Positions 32,301-43,560 of a stretch of DNA of 64,000 nt are shown one piece after another; the stretch's first letter is position 1; each line of letters begins with the position of its first letter. This DNA is from Acarospora socialis. Taxonomy: Eukaryota; Ascomycota; Lecanoromycetes; Acarosporales; Acarosporaceae. The position numbers and the translations under genes are program-made. The stretch spans positions 434,001-498,000 of the forward strand of contig JAMYGW020000003.1 of assembly GCA_025617375.2 (NCBI GenBank). The letters are read 5' to 3'. Under the pieces are notes generated by a model. That model was not told where the DNA came from, did no database searches, and saw only the letters and a list, made by a program, of their open reading frames with translations.

Positions 32301-33560
32301 CTAAACAACGGTTTCGGAACGCTCGCCTTCTGCGATGACAGGAACAGTCAGACCCCGGTCCGGGCTCTGTAAGACAAGTTGTTCGTGTCGTCGTGCCCTC
32401 AAGAAATCACTGACAGCCCTGATAAGAATGAACCAGCCCACGATCATAAATATGTACGCCAGCCATTCGCTACTCGCAACGCTTGAAAATCCACCTCCAC
32501 CATGACTCCCTCCTGAGGAATCATCCATCACGGATGCGGCTGCGGCGGGGATAGTGCTACCAGAGACTGTGGAAGGGTCGAAATCGTGACTGTTTGGGTC
32601 TGGTGGTTGGCCATACTGTGGCGGCGGATTGTTCGTCTTGCTTGACCCGGATCCTTTCATGTAGAAGCCGTACTGTACAAGCGTGATTCCAAGTCCTGCC
32701 CTACTACCGTTCTTTGCGGCATGTGTTGTATGCAGAAGGTAGGTCAGGAGGAAGCCAACGAGTTGAAACGACATTGAGATCATGCCGTTCCAGATGAACG
32801 AGAAGACGGAACCAACAGGAAGACCATCAACAAAGACCTCATCGGATACCATGCCCGGAGCCAGGATTGTGGTCTCCCAGTATGGCGGGGTTGCATCCGC
32901 CGCTGCTTGCTCATAGGTCTGTAGATGTACGTTAGCCTGGATCATAGGCCAACAGGTATCGTTCCCTACTTACCGGAGGTTTCTCTTCTTCAATTTTCTC
33001 GCCTTTCTCGGGCTTCGCATTCAGGTTTGCGAACACCCCATCATTGACAGACGCGGATCCACCGCCATAGACCCTCCTTGTTGTATCACCGGCTGATACC
33101 GTCCGCGGTAAGAAAACAGGCAATTCAGTCACTCTTCTTTGACCAAACGTCGGCCTACTACCATCTGCCGTGTTTCTTTCCTCCCTGTTTGGCTGCGAAC
33201 TGGTACCCCGCATAAGCCGCTGCCGGTCATCGCCGCCATCCTCGCCCTCGCCGTCTGAGCCTTCACCGTCATCAAATGTGTCCGCCAGCGTACGATCCGC
33301 GTCTGAAGTCAGTGGATCCTGGGAAGTAATGAGATGTCGAGAAGTTGGCGATGAAGTACGTGAGCGAAACGATGGTGGTGGTGAACTAGGTGAAAAATTT
33401 CCTGTATGACTGGTTTGCGGGGTCACTGGAACGTCATCGTCTTCATTACCAGAAATCTGCAGAGTTTTAGTGGACAAGTCTCTAGCAATAAGGGATGAAG
33501 GACTTGTGAAAGGCAGGGCTGGGTGGCGATGCTTACCCGCTCATAACGCTGCGAGCTCAT
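32301..33560 (-). CDS. BSD2: BSD2/NDFIP-type membrane adaptor with PPxY motif
   Basis: Bsd2-family proteins are endosomal or vacuolar-route membrane adaptors that recruit the Rsp5/NEDD4 ubiquitin ligase to cargo such as metal transporters. Exons are 33560-33537, 33456-32974 and 32918-32301, giving 374 aa. The first exon encodes only MSSQRYER. The N-terminal 180 residues are Ser/Pro-rich and acidic (DDGEGSDGEGEDGGDD). The signature ATPPYWETTI contains the PPxY ligase-binding motif. It precedes hydrophobic segments (FSFIWNGMISMSFQLVGFLL, then GLGITLVQYGFYM, then WLAYIFMIVGWFILI). Joining PP-TYEQA at the 55-bp intron restores the family order. It diverges from the CBP6 gene across 267 bp. Assignment to the family is strong; the transported cargo is unknown. 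Confidence 0.88.
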
Positions 33561-33827
33561 CGTGAGCTTGTCGCAGCAAAGCGTGAGAACACCAGTGAAA
33601 ATAATATAACAAAGGACTACAACAGGAAGGACTACGCTTAGATGAATGATATGAATCGTGTTGAGGAAGTGGAAGGCCTGAGAGTCATGATCAAGTCACC
33701 ACGAGGTTGCCGCCGTCGCTTCTGTCCCAGCAAGCGCCGAAACCTGGCCGCTAAGCCAATCTAGGACGTCATCAGAGAATCGCCTTCCAGTGATCACCCC
33801 ATTTAGAAGCACATTGTAACAATCGTC
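33561..33827. promoter_or_regulatory. Shared divergent promoter, BSD2-like and CBP6
   Basis: Only 267 bp separate the two start codons, so both promoters and leaders must overlap here. No specific site is recognised. Confidence 0.5.
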
Positions 33828-34395
33828 ATGTCTACTTCGGTACGTGCTCCATAATAGCTATACTGATTATGTCTTGGCTACAGAACTAAATGGGTAAACA
33901 TTGCTGACAGCTGATGGTCGCTATAGACTGCATATAAACACTACCTTCGAGCCTTGAAGCGATGGCCAGTCGACCTGCTGCGTCCGGAGGTCTCCTTCGA
34001 GAAAGCACTGCGTCGACAAATAGACAGGCGATTTCTTCCCTCGCAAAGCCCACCTCAGACCAATACCGTGCCCGACGGGGCGCAAGCAACAATACCTAAC
34101 CCGGCGAAGCTGGACGAAACGGCAGAACTAGCGCAGGCCAACGTCCTTTACTCGTTTCTCGAGAATCGTTACAGCAACAAAGTGAGAATTACTCTCGCAG
34201 TCGTAGTCAGTGCAGGGGATTCCGTCAAGATGGCTAACTTAGCGCTCTCAGTACCCGCTCTCCGACAAATACGTGAAGCCTGCTTCGAACCCGACCTACT
34301 ATACCGATTTAATGAAGGAGCTACAAGAAGCCCCGAAAAGGTCCTGGCTCCAAAGCACGATCAACAAGTGGAAGGGGTTTTTGAGGTTTTCATGA
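33828..34395 (+). CDS. CBP6: Cytochrome bc1 assembly factor CBP6/UQCC2
   Basis: Cbp6/UQCC2 binds the mitochondrial ribosome exit and newly made cytochrome b during assembly of respiratory complex III. Exons are 33828-33839, 33927-34181 and 34252-34395, giving 136 aa. The first exon is only MSTS. Then come AYKHYLRALKRWPVDLLRP, ELAQANVLYSFLENRYSNK, and after the second intron YPLSDKYVKPASNPTYY, followed by SWLQSTINKWKGFLRFS. The second intron is 70 bp; reading through it gives a longer but unrelated C terminus, so splicing decides the true end at 34395. Small size and three exons make it easy to miss. The match to the family extends over the whole length. Confidence 0.9.
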
Positions 34396-35140
34396 GAACT
34401 TAGTAGGCAGGAACCCAACCAATGGCGTAGGGATGGAGCGTAGGACGTGCAGTGTTAGGAGTCAATATTGAAAACTCGGCGCTTTCAGAGGTTGCACACT
34501 GTATACAGTCTCCATATACACCCTTCGATAATACTATACGAAGTATACATACGACTACTGGAAGCGGTTGCTAGGGATGGTGCCGCTCCGTGGCCCGGAA
34601 AAACGTTTTCTGGTCTCACATGTGAGTCGGCTAGGGCAGATGGTGAGCGGATGGCGATGGGTTCTGGACATATACATATACTGTTAGCAGCAAGTACATA
34701 ACTCACGCCGAATGCGGAGCATGCATCATGGGTTGAACCCTTTTGACTACATCAAGAGAATTACTAGGCTGAGTTTCTGGTCACATTATCCTTCTCTCAC
34801 TCCATCCAGTTGGTGCACTTTTATCGGCTATAGCCAAGTAATCGTAGTCCAAGCCATCCGTTGGATGCACAAGGCTATAATGTCCTACTTGATGAACTTG
34901 TGGAATATCTAGATCCGCACTAAGGCAGAAATCCTGAACCCTCATACTGTCACCTTTGTCCGGAAATACAACCGCCGTGGTAAGCAAAGTGATCCTGACG
35001 CCAGGGTAAAGCCAACGTGAGATACACACGATCAAAAGACTCGTGCAATTAAGATAAGTGAGACAAGTCTGTACATTTGACGTTCTCGACACATACACCA
35101 AGTAAAAGAGACCCGTGGATTGCATGTTGCTCAAGACTTG
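34396..35140. other. Intergenic between convergent CBP6 and HPC2
   Basis: About 745 bp with no gene recognised; short ORFs on both strands have no family resemblance. Confidence 0.4.
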
Positions 35141-37060
35141 CTACCCAGGATAAGTGCTCGGCTTGGCCGCCAGGACTGCCATCTTTTCCCGGTCGATCTT
35201 TTCTTGCTCCATGAGCGCCCTAGCGGCCTTTGTAACTCTTGGCTTCCGTGTTGCAGTAGTACCTCTTGCGGTATTTGCTCCGCCCGCAGCTCCTCCCCTG
35301 TTTGTGGCAGTTCCTCGGGCCGTTCCCCCTCTCCCCCGGCCACGGCCGCGCTTAACAGTACCGTCCGCCCTAAAGGTGATGTATCAGCAAGGTCAGAGTC
35401 TGGGTGGGAGGAGTTCAAGTCCATACCTCTCGATTGTTGGTTTTTCGCCCTCCGGCACCAAAGGCCCACTATATACAAAGAACCCGTCTTTACTCGCAGC
35501 GGCCTGCTCTTCCCACAAGAGCTCACTGTCGTCCACAAATGGATCGTCTTTGTCGTACTGATCCGCCTTCTGCTTCTTCTTGACGGGTTTCTTACCTTCC
35601 GCGGCGCTGCCTCCTTCCACACCGCCCATTTCCACATTGCTCTCGCCTTCGGAGAGGTCGACACTCATTTCGTCCGCCGAGCCGGAACCGGAACCTTTCT
35701 CCAGAGCAGCACCGGCAGCTGCGATCCTGGCGAGACGCTCTCGCTGTGCTGCGAGCCGGGGATGAAGAGCGTTGAAGCCGTAACGCTCCTCCGCGAGCCG
35801 AGCGAAGTTGATATATTTGTTGGTTTCGCCGTTCATGGGGATGTGGAGAATGACTGTTGGTGCGGTGTTCTCCGTCCCTGCCGCAAAAAAATCACCGGGA
35901 CCGCCGAAGAGTGCACTGGAGAGCAATCCGTTGCCAGGCGGAAGGGCGCGGGGCGCATCTTTCCGCCGAGCTGGTTTTGGTGATGCTGCCGCGGATGATT
36001 GGCCGGTACTGGCGCCTGCTGCAATTTTTTTGGTGGCAGCTTTCAAGGGCAAACAATCGCTCTCTACCTCCAGCCGCATGGGTTGGTCAGGGAGAGTTTG
36101 AGGAGGTGATTCGCCAATGATAGTTGGAGCGAGCTGCTGAGCTTGCACGCTAGATGGAGATATAGAGACCTTTTGAGGCGACGGCGGGGCCGGCGTCGGT
36201 GTCGCAACATTTGATGATGGTTGTCTTGCAAGGTGCGAGAAGGGTATTGGTGGCGTAGGCTTGGTGATTAGTGGTGGGTCAATCAAGCTTGCAATTGACG
36301 GGGACGCGCTTGCGCGGTTGGCAGTCCTCGGTGGAGTCGGTGACACGGGAGGAGCACTGAATGGGTTATGCGCAACAGGTGGCGCTTCCATCGTGGTCGA
36401 GCGAATCGGGTCATAATTCTGACCACTTGAACGTGACGACGGTGTCGGCTGTCCTGCCGCAACAAAAGCGAGACTCGGCTTCGGAATAGCGTCAAAATTG
36501 CCGTTTTGAGGCGAAGCGAATCTGGGCGGAACACCTAAAGTGATGGTGGAATTGCTGTTATGCGAAGTCCCCACCAACTCAGTAAGTTTGGCCTGTCGCG
36601 ATGCGCCTGTTGCTGTAGTTTTTGTAGTTGTCGATGATTCCTCGGTCTTTTGTTTCTTTCTTGCTGTTGTCGAGGTGCTTGGTTGTGTTCGTGGTTTCTT
36701 GGTTTTGGTATCTTTGCCCTCTGTTGCGGTTGTCGAACTTCCATTTGCTGCCGCACTGGGGTCTTTCTTCTTGCGCACTCTCTTGGTAGGAGCCGCAGTG
36801 TTGGTGGTGAGAGCGTTATTTTTAGCGAGAGTGTGGCCCGTTGTGGTTGTTGTAACCGAAGCGACTTTCTCAACTCCTCCTCCAATTTTCACTTGGATTG
36901 TCGAGTTGCCCGAGTGCAGATCTGCGTTTGGATGCGTCGCTGTTGCCAGTGCTGGTATTGATGGCGACTCTGGGGACTTTGGCGGGGATGAAAGCTCTGG
37001 CGAGGAGCTATGACTAGCCGGACCACCAACCTCAACTTCTCGGTGCTCCCCATCAGCCAT
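35141..37060 (-). CDS. HPC2: HPC2/ubinuclein, HIR histone chaperone subunit
   Basis: Hpc2 is the subunit of the HIR complex that contacts histone H3 during replication-independent nucleosome assembly. Exons are 37060-35427 and 35369-35141, giving 620 aa. The Hpc2-related domain appears near residues 500-550: YDKDDPFVDDSELLWEE and DGFFVYSGPLVPEGEKP. The rest is low complexity: a Ser/Thr/Lys-rich N-terminal half with KKKDPSAAANGS and KKPRTQPS stretches fits a nuclear protein. The 57-bp intron joins TIER-ADGTVKRGRGRGRG, giving an Arg/Gly-rich tail that ends YPG. The start ATG at 37060 (MADGEHREVEVGG) is preferred; the frame is open to 37210 but without an ATG. A 287-aa antisense ORF at 35120-35983 is a shadow. 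Confidence 0.9.
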
Positions 37061-38328
37061 CGACACGGTTGACCTTTCTGCAGTACAACTCAATTGTCCG
37101 ATCCAACACCAACGTTTTCGGAAAAGAAGGAATCGAGCACAACAGGTGTGGAGATGATCCAGGATCACTTCTATCCCAGGCGGACCGTCTTCTGTGCTGG
37201 TAGGTGACAAACCTGGAGACTGCGGGCCGCGATGTGCAGGATCGCGATGGCTTCACAAAGAGCGACTAGACAGCCTTTTGCTGGCTCGAACGTGATTCTT
37301 TTGCTCGGACTGTTGAATCTTCGACGTGTGCCTGTTTACAGACCTTGCAAGCTCGATGGGATATATTGAAGACAGATGAGTTTGAGACTTTAGATAAAGA
37401 AGCTGACGGCTGTGACGAAGCGACGTGTATTCTATATGGGTGAAAAAGGGAAGAGAAAAGAAGATCAGGTATGGAAGTGGAAGAGGGATTGTTGGCGGAT
37501 ATAACGTTGGAGCAATTTCGACTGGAGGGAAGGGAAGGGAAGGGAACGCTTTGGTTTGACAGACTGCAGACGAGCCAGGAGCAGCAGCAGGGCCGACACA
37601 TCATCTGGATTCACTACCTTACCTACTCTACCTTTACCTTACCTACCTAAGGTACCTTACCTGACGGGACTACGAGTACCTTAGGGAACAATAAATAATA
37701 ATAGGGTACCCGTACTACCCACATAAGATCCCCTTCCTACCTACCGGGTCTGGAGGCCCTACCGAGACTACGGTGAGTTGCCCTACTAAGCCCGTAAAGG
37801 ATACATCTCTTATTAAGGTAATCATGTGCCACGGGACCGGGTCCTGATACGGGGGAGGGAGGCCATGGAGATCCCAAATATGGTTATCCGCCAATCAGCT
37901 TAATTTTTCAAGCTGGATGGTTCTGCAGTGCTCGGAGGGGTCCTTGAGCCACTTGATATTAGCCTACCAATGTATGTACGTGTGCTCTCCCGTACCTAGC
38001 GCAAGGATATCGATTGGAACTGCGAACGTTGAAGAACTTTACGTTATTCTGAGCTTGACTAGATATATACTGATAAGATAACTTACAATTATGAGGCCAT
38101 CTTACCTGATTTAAGACCGTATGCAGTCATTGCCATCCACGTAAAGGGAATGCCCTAAGCTACCTGGCATTGTAGGTGCTGGGTTCCGGAAGGGTTCCAG
38201 ATCGGGTTTAGCAGCTGTGGCTGATACGGAGCCCGCAGCATGGCGCTCCTAAGCGAGCAAACTTTAAATCTGATACAGATCATGCTGGTTTCACGCTCTT
38301 ACCTTGTACGGGAAAATATTGAAACAAC
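37061..38328. other. Intergenic, divergent HPC2 and RPAP1 promoters
   Basis: No gene recognised in 1.27 kb. From 37608 to 37760 it is packed with CTACC/TTACCTACCTAAGGTACC words of the dispersed intergenic motif. An ORF at 37266-37604 on the minus strand lies in the HPC2 leader and is not convincing. Confidence 0.45.
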
Positions 38329-39702
38329 ATGGCAATAAGGGGCGAACGCTTCCACATAGATCTATCTTCAGATGAAGAAGATGTCCAACAACATCATAGA
38401 AGGACGTCTGCTCCTTCAGCAAGGACAAACGTTGGGCTTATTGGGGACGTCAAGGAACGCTCGTTCGTGGCAACGCCAAACCCTCCCACCGCTCCAAGTA
38501 ACAGATCCTCTGTTACTGGCTTTCCAGCGCACAAGAAGCGCTCTAAAATTTCTGCTTTCAAACAGCAAAGAGGTTCACGTGAATCGGGTCCGTCGCACGG
38601 GATGGGTAGTCAAGTTGCGTCCGGTACAAGAGTCTCACCGACAAGTCTCCACGACGGAGCCTTACGAGCTGCTTCGAGTCCAAAAGCCATTTCCAGCCAT
38701 GCATCTGCGGTCGATGATATGGAGAGACAGCGAATAGATGAAGAAAATCAGCAGCGCTTGGCGCAAATGTCTGACGATGAGATCGAAAGGGAGCGACAAG
38801 AGCTCATGGCAGGACTTAGTCCATCACTAATCGAAAGGTTGTTGAAGAAGACTAACATCAGTGGTTCACAAGGAGTTGTGAGGCGGGAATCAAGTGAACA
38901 AAAACAGGGAGACCGCGAAATATCCTTGACGCCAAAACACATATCTTTTCAATCAAGCAAATCTCCAGCAACAGCCAGCTCAAACGGACTTGACCGACAG
39001 CTCTCAGACACAGATGCAGCGCCTATTTCTGCCCCAGCTGACCTTCATCCCGCGTCTTCGCCCTCGAAAAGTCGAGGCACAGCCCTCCCACCGCCGCCAG
39101 CCATCCATTTCCCCCAACCCACAGTCCCCCCTGAGCTCGACCCGTCCGATCCTTCCTTTCTCTCCAACCTCCACCAGAAATACTTCCCCACACTGCCAGC
39201 CGACCCATCCAAACTGGCTTGGATGTCTCCTATCCCATCCGAGAACTCCGCCGCAGACCAAGATTCCCCTTACTTTCCGCTCCAAGAAAGTCTTCTCGCG
39301 TCGAGCATTCGCTTCGATTTCCGGGGTGACCTACTCCCGCCCAGAACGGCTCGACAGATTCCCGTCACGAAGGGTCTGCACCACCACGGCGAGGCGGCGG
39401 AAGCAGCGGGGTACACAATACCTGAACTGGCAAGGTTCGCGCGGAGCCGGTTCCCAGCGCAGAGATCCGTGGCCTTCCAAACGTTGGGGAGGATTCTCTA
39501 TAAGCTCGGGAAGGGGGTGTTTGGGAACGAGAGAAATGAGCTGGTGATGGGATTGTGGAGATGTGTGGAGGAGGGGAAGGTGCTGGAGACAGTGCAGGCG
39601 GAGGCAAACGCGGACGGGGGACATATATCCACCAAAGCGTACGCTACAGAGGCAATTTGGTTGTGGCAGAAGGGCGGAGGACGGCGATGGAAGGCCAGTT
39701 GA
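38329..39702 (+). CDS. RPAP1: RNA polymerase II-associated protein 1 (RPAP1/Rba50 family)
   Basis: RPAP1 family proteins act in assembly or nuclear import of RNA polymerase II. The gene is one uninterrupted exon coding for 457 aa. It begins MAIRGERFHIDLSSDEEDVQQ. The RPAP1 N-terminal motif is around residues 130-180: ENQQRLAQMSDDEIERERQE, then LMAGLSPSLIERLLKK. The C-terminal motif follows near residues 330-400: IRFDFRGDLLPPRTARQIPV, then HHHGEAAEAAGYTIPEL and FPAQRSVAFQTLGRILYK. The linker is Ser/Pro-rich and probably disordered. Length matches short fungal homologues rather than the much longer animal protein. It is convergent with the tubulin cofactor gene. Confidence 0.92.
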   Translation: MAIRGERFHIDLSSDEEDVQQHHRRTSAPSARTNVGLIGDVKERSFVATPNPPTAPSNRSSVTGFPAHKKRSKISAFKQQRGSRESGPSHGMGSQVASGTRVSPTSLHDGALRAASSPKAISSHASAVDDMERQRIDEENQQRLAQMSDDEIERERQELMAGLSPSLIERLLKKTNISGSQGVVRRESSEQKQGDREISLTPKHISFQSSKSPATASSNGLDRQLSDTDAAPISAPADLHPASSPSKSRGTALPPPPAIHFPQPTVPPELDPSDPSFLSNLHQKYFPTLPADPSKLAWMSPIPSENSAADQDSPYFPLQESLLASSIRFDFRGDLLPPRTARQIPVTKGLHHHGEAAEAAGYTIPELARFARSRFPAQRSVAFQTLGRILYKLGKGVFGNERNELVMGLWRCVEEGKVLETVQAEANADGGHISTKAYATEAIWLWQKGGGRRWKAS

Positions 39703-40011
39703 GGCTGGCTGTCCGGCCACGCCTTCACCGCCCGCTCAAATGTAATGGGAGGCCACACGGCGTTCGTCCGACAGTCTCATCCCCAAATCGGTACGCAAGA
39801 CTCAAATTCAGACAGTTCGAGTATCTACATTGACAATGTACAACCGATCATTACAGGCAATCTGTATTCCCACAGGTCCATCACGTCCCACCCAACCAGC
39901 CATCCACACCCAAAATAACATCACCCCAACGCAAATCCGAACAGTCGTAAACCGCATGCCCCTGGTATATGGCGTACGATACATAAGACGATGTAGCGCC
40001 CAACCCGCAAC
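39703..40011. other. Intergenic between convergent genes
   Basis: Some 310 bp shared by the 3' ends of RPAP1 and tubulin cofactor C. Nothing else is seen. Confidence 0.4.
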
Positions 40012-41361
40012 TCACGACGCACTGACGTTGGTCGCTTTCAATATGTCGTCCAGAGACCAGCCCGGCCCACCGGGTACGATATCCCTCCAGACTTCGTCAA
40101 CCACCTGTTTGTCTGACGGCAGCGTGCTCCAATTTGGGCTGTGCTCGGACTTCAGCCACTTGAAATCATCCACTTGGTTCCAATGATCCTTTTCAGGCTT
40201 CTGCGAACCGACAGCCTGTCAATCAGTATCATGCGTTAGCCCCGTTCGAAATGCCACTCATCATGTTGGTGGTGGGGCAGACATGGACCTACGTAAGCCT
40301 TGGGAAGAGGTGCAAATGTCACATTATGACAGTCCTCGATGATCGGCCGACTCGAACATTGCAGGTAGACGTCGCAGTTTCGACTTTCGTGCATCCTGAA
40401 CTGTTTGCTTGCCACTACGATCACGCTATTCTCAACTCCCGTCACATGCGCGGGGCCGTTCACTTGGCCGCAAATCAACAAGCTCTCTTTGATGTTCTTC
40501 AGAGTCAGACCGGCCAAGGGTTGGCCGCTGACAGTGGGCACCGATAAGTCCACGACGCAGCGTTTGAGTGAGGTGAGAGAGCCAGGAGACGTGGCGTGCG
40601 AGGCAGATGAAGGCAGTATGATATGCACCGAGTTATGTCCACTTATAGCAACTGAATTCGAGTTGGAAAAAGACGGTTTGCGGATGGCTGCTGTGCCGGG
40701 TTTCAGGGAGTCTTGTTCGCCGTCGTTGCTCGAGCCATTGGCAGCCCCGGCGTTCTTGTTTGAACCGGGTAGTGGACTGGGGGCACGGTTCGGGGTGGGG
40801 GCGATTGATGAGTCGACAGACGAAGGGTCGGAGCGGTAGCCGGGAATGTGACGACATTGGGCCGATGCTATCTCGGCTGCATCTGTCAGGGAGATGGCGG
40901 ATCCGTTTTTGCGGGCGGTTTTAAATGTAAACTTGGCCTTTGGGGCGAATGCGGCGCGCGTCTGGTTGAACTTTTCTGACAGCGCTTTGATTGCCTGGGG
41001 TGTAAGAATACGTCAATTCATCGGAAGTCCGTCTAAAAAGCGGCACCACGCATGTTGGATGAATGTACCTACCTCGGAGTATGTGCGCTGGTCATAGGCT
41101 GGCAGATAACTCGAAGCATCTTTCACCTCCTTCGAGAGCCGGGCGATACCTGCTAAGCAATGGTCCGCAGCGTCTGTCCGCTCGCCACCGATGAGTGCTG
41201 TATCGGCCAATCGCTCCATTTGCTCTTGCAAAGCTATCAGTTGTCCCGATTAGCTTCGGACGCGAGAGGCATCATGACGCTTACAGACCTGTTACTTCAT
41301 GCTGGAAGTAGCGGAAGAAATGTTCTTTGGGGCCCACGGTGGGCCGGGACGAAGCAGTCAT
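40012..41361 (-). CDS. TBCC: Tubulin-folding cofactor C
   Basis: Cofactor C completes the alpha/beta-tubulin folding pathway by triggering GTP hydrolysis in the cofactor supercomplex. Exons are 41361-41289, 41233-41073, 40994-40293 and 40215-40012, giving 379 aa. The N-terminal spectrin-like helical domain starts MTASSRPTVGPKEHFFRYFQ, then ALQEQMERLADTALIGG. A Ser/Pro-rich linker follows. The C-terminal TBCC beta-helix holds LTSLKRCVVDLS, GLTLKNIKESLLICGQVNG, SVIVVASKQFRMHES and DCDVYLQ-like CDVYLQCSSRPIIEDC. The Arg in QFRMH corresponds to the catalytic GAP arginine. The last exon gives KPEKDHWNQVDDFKWLK. Introns of 55, 78 and 77 bp join in frame. No missing residue is seen. Confidence 0.93.
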
Positions 41362-42240
41362 GGTGGCCACCGAATTGATGCGGTACGGCGTGATATCAAA
41401 GTTGCGCCTTGAATAGGAGAATTGATGAACCGGTCGTAGGCCAGATTCAGGGTAAATTGATGGCAAAGAGACCTGGGCTGCTTGCTTTTTTGCTGGTTCG
41501 GTTGGGAATCATAGAGTTTGTCGGTCTGTTACTTGCTACAAGTAGCGACAAAACGATCGTGACGGAGGAGAACCGTCACACACAACGAGCAGACCAGTTA
41601 CTAAGGGACCTTACTGATGAGACCCTTCCAATGAAATTGATCTGTTCTAATTCCGAGGATTGATTCCCCAGCTTCTCCGACATTGGGGAGCAAGAGTATT
41701 GTAATATGTACAGGTGCTTTTGAAGTTATGCCCGTGATCATTCGATGCAGGGTCTTGATCGCGATCGTGGTGGTGACGGCAGATGGTGGGGTGCATCTCA
41801 GTGGGATCTCGGCTTGGATTATCCGGCACTAAGTTTAAAGTAGTTATGGTACTTTACGGTAGGTAGACCACCACTTGAGGAGTAGAAGTATACGGTAAGG
41901 TAAGGTACAGTAGGTCCTTAGGGTGGGGTATCATAAGCGCCTCCGGTAGGTAAATGTTATGTTCTTACCTGGTACTCATAGAGGTGACCTGAGGGTAGGC
42001 AGGGTAAGGTAAGGTAAGTACGTGAGCCTTATGGAGATGGATGTGATACACGGATGATTCAAGCTGCCTCACTGTTGCCGAGGACTACGGAGTAGATATG
42101 ACCTGGCCCAGAAAGATGCCCGATGGGTAGCAATATATGACTGCATCTTTGGTGGAACCCATACCTGCTTTCACCATATTTGATCGTACAAGCTGATGCA
42201 ACCAAACATCTAGGATTCTAAACCCGTACAAAAATCCTTC
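41362..42240. other. Intergenic, 879 bp
   Basis: No gene recognised. Between 41845 and 42030 there are many GGTAAGGTA, CCTTAGGGTGG and GGTAGGTAA words of the dispersed intergenic motif. Confidence 0.45.
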
Positions 42241-43000
42241 TTACTGTGCAGCTGCAGCTACATCGAGTCCGTACTTTTGCTTTATTCTCTCACGCCTCCT
42301 TTCATCGTAACCGGGACCATATATGCCTGCACAAAATATCAGTAACTAATACTGTAACGCCTACGGAAGAAAACGAGACGTGATACCTCTGCCTTCGCCG
42401 AGCTCCATCACGGTTTCTTGAACCGGCCTTCTCCTGTTCCTCCTCAGCATCTCCTTCCGCTCGTACTCATCCACCTCTGGATCCTTGGTATAGCCCGTGA
42501 GAACACCACCGGTATAGTCGAAAGTTCCCAAAAGAACGGCAAGACCAGCGCCGTAGCCTAAGACTGCAGGCATGGTGCGAACTAAAACCTGATGAGCAGT
42601 CATTCCACTTAGCGACCGGGAAATAACTAGCATCGAAGCCCCATCATTGAACCGGCCAGGAATCCTCCGATCGTGGGGTTCCAGCTATCGTTCTTCTCTC
42701 GTAAGTTGGCAGACGCCGTCTTCGCAAACTCATAAGTGCCACCCATGGCAGCTACAACGGCAATCAGCCCCCGTTCAAGCTCTTGCTCGGCTGTTTGTCA
42801 TCCTTGGTCTGTATCGGCTTACCGAAAACCGCAATCGTGCCTCCGGTCCTGGTAAAGATCCCCCAACCCGTGACATTCTGCTTCGTCAAGGTGTTCTGTA
42901 TAGCCGAGACGAATGCGCCAGCCGCTCCCGTGATCATTGTCGACCGGATTGACGTGGCGATGGCGTCTCGCGGCTGATATACAGCCTCGTCTGCAGACAT
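42241..43000 (-). CDS. NDUFA11: Complex I accessory subunit NDUFA11 (B14.7; Neurospora 21.3 kDa type)
   Basis: This is a Tim17-fold inner-membrane subunit of NADH:ubiquinone oxidoreductase. Exons are 43000-42823, 42751-42632, 42581-42387 and 42326-42241, giving 192 aa. The text runs MSADEAVYQPRDAIATSIRS, TGAAGAFVSAIQNTL, AAMGGTYEFAKTASANLREK, GGFLAGSMMGLR-FRTMPA and GYGAGLAVLLGTFDYTGG, so about four small-residue-rich membrane segments. The C terminus is charged and ends GLDVAAAAQ. The second intron (42631-42582) appears to use a GC donor, because only GAT|GCTAGT paired with GTTTTAG keeps frame and gives GLRFRTMPAV; no GT donor does. The gene is divergent from UBP2. Confidence 0.88.
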
Positions 43001-43560
43001 GATGAAAGCCGCCGAGCACCAAGGTTTGCTGTGCTCAGTGCGTGGTCGTTGTTCGTGCACAAATAGGGCGCTTTACGCTTGACGCTGTCGAACCAAGGCT
43101 ACCGTACCTCGTTGATTCCGGGCAAGCTCCGTGCTGATCTGCGGTCCGGATAGCGTTTGCCTGTGGCGACTAAGCCCATTCTGGTTAGGTGTGTCGTGGC
43201 AGGCGCTCCCGGCCCACGTACTTTAGAGTTTAACTACCTTAACAATTGCTGGTGCTGGAGATTCCCAGGTTGCGACAGCTCGAGCCTGCGCAGGCATTCA
43301 CTTCTGTCTCTTCGGTGCGGCGCCATTGTTTTCCCCTAGCATCTGACATTAGAGAGATAATCACGCGAGGCAAATGTTCAGATCTGCTGAGCCCGACTGT
43401 AGATTAATAAGTCTGCCTAAGTCATAGAAGACCCAAGACCTTTCCGGCGTTACCAGATCGTCTACCGCCGAGTAATCCATCTCCGTTCTGGGATTTGCTA
43501 CCAACCTACGCCCTATGACCTATCACTCCTGGTGCAAGACAGATTGCCGGTGGTTCAGTT
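43001..43560. promoter_or_regulatory. Divergent promoter region, NDUFA11 and UBP2
   Basis: These 560 bp separate two divergent start codons and therefore hold both promoters. No specific regulatory site is recognised. Confidence 0.4.

Noticed and set aside
34182-34403. Longer C terminus of CBP6 by reading through
   Set aside because: Splicing 34182-34251 gives the family C terminus exactly; the read-through product resembles nothing.
35120-35983. 287-aa plus-strand ORF
   Set aside because: It runs antisense through the HPC2 exons, has unbalanced composition and no family likeness; the minus-strand frame has the Hpc2-related domain.
37061-37210. Upstream extension of HPC2
   Set aside because: The frame is open but the first ATG is at 37060; the apparent earlier start is TTG.
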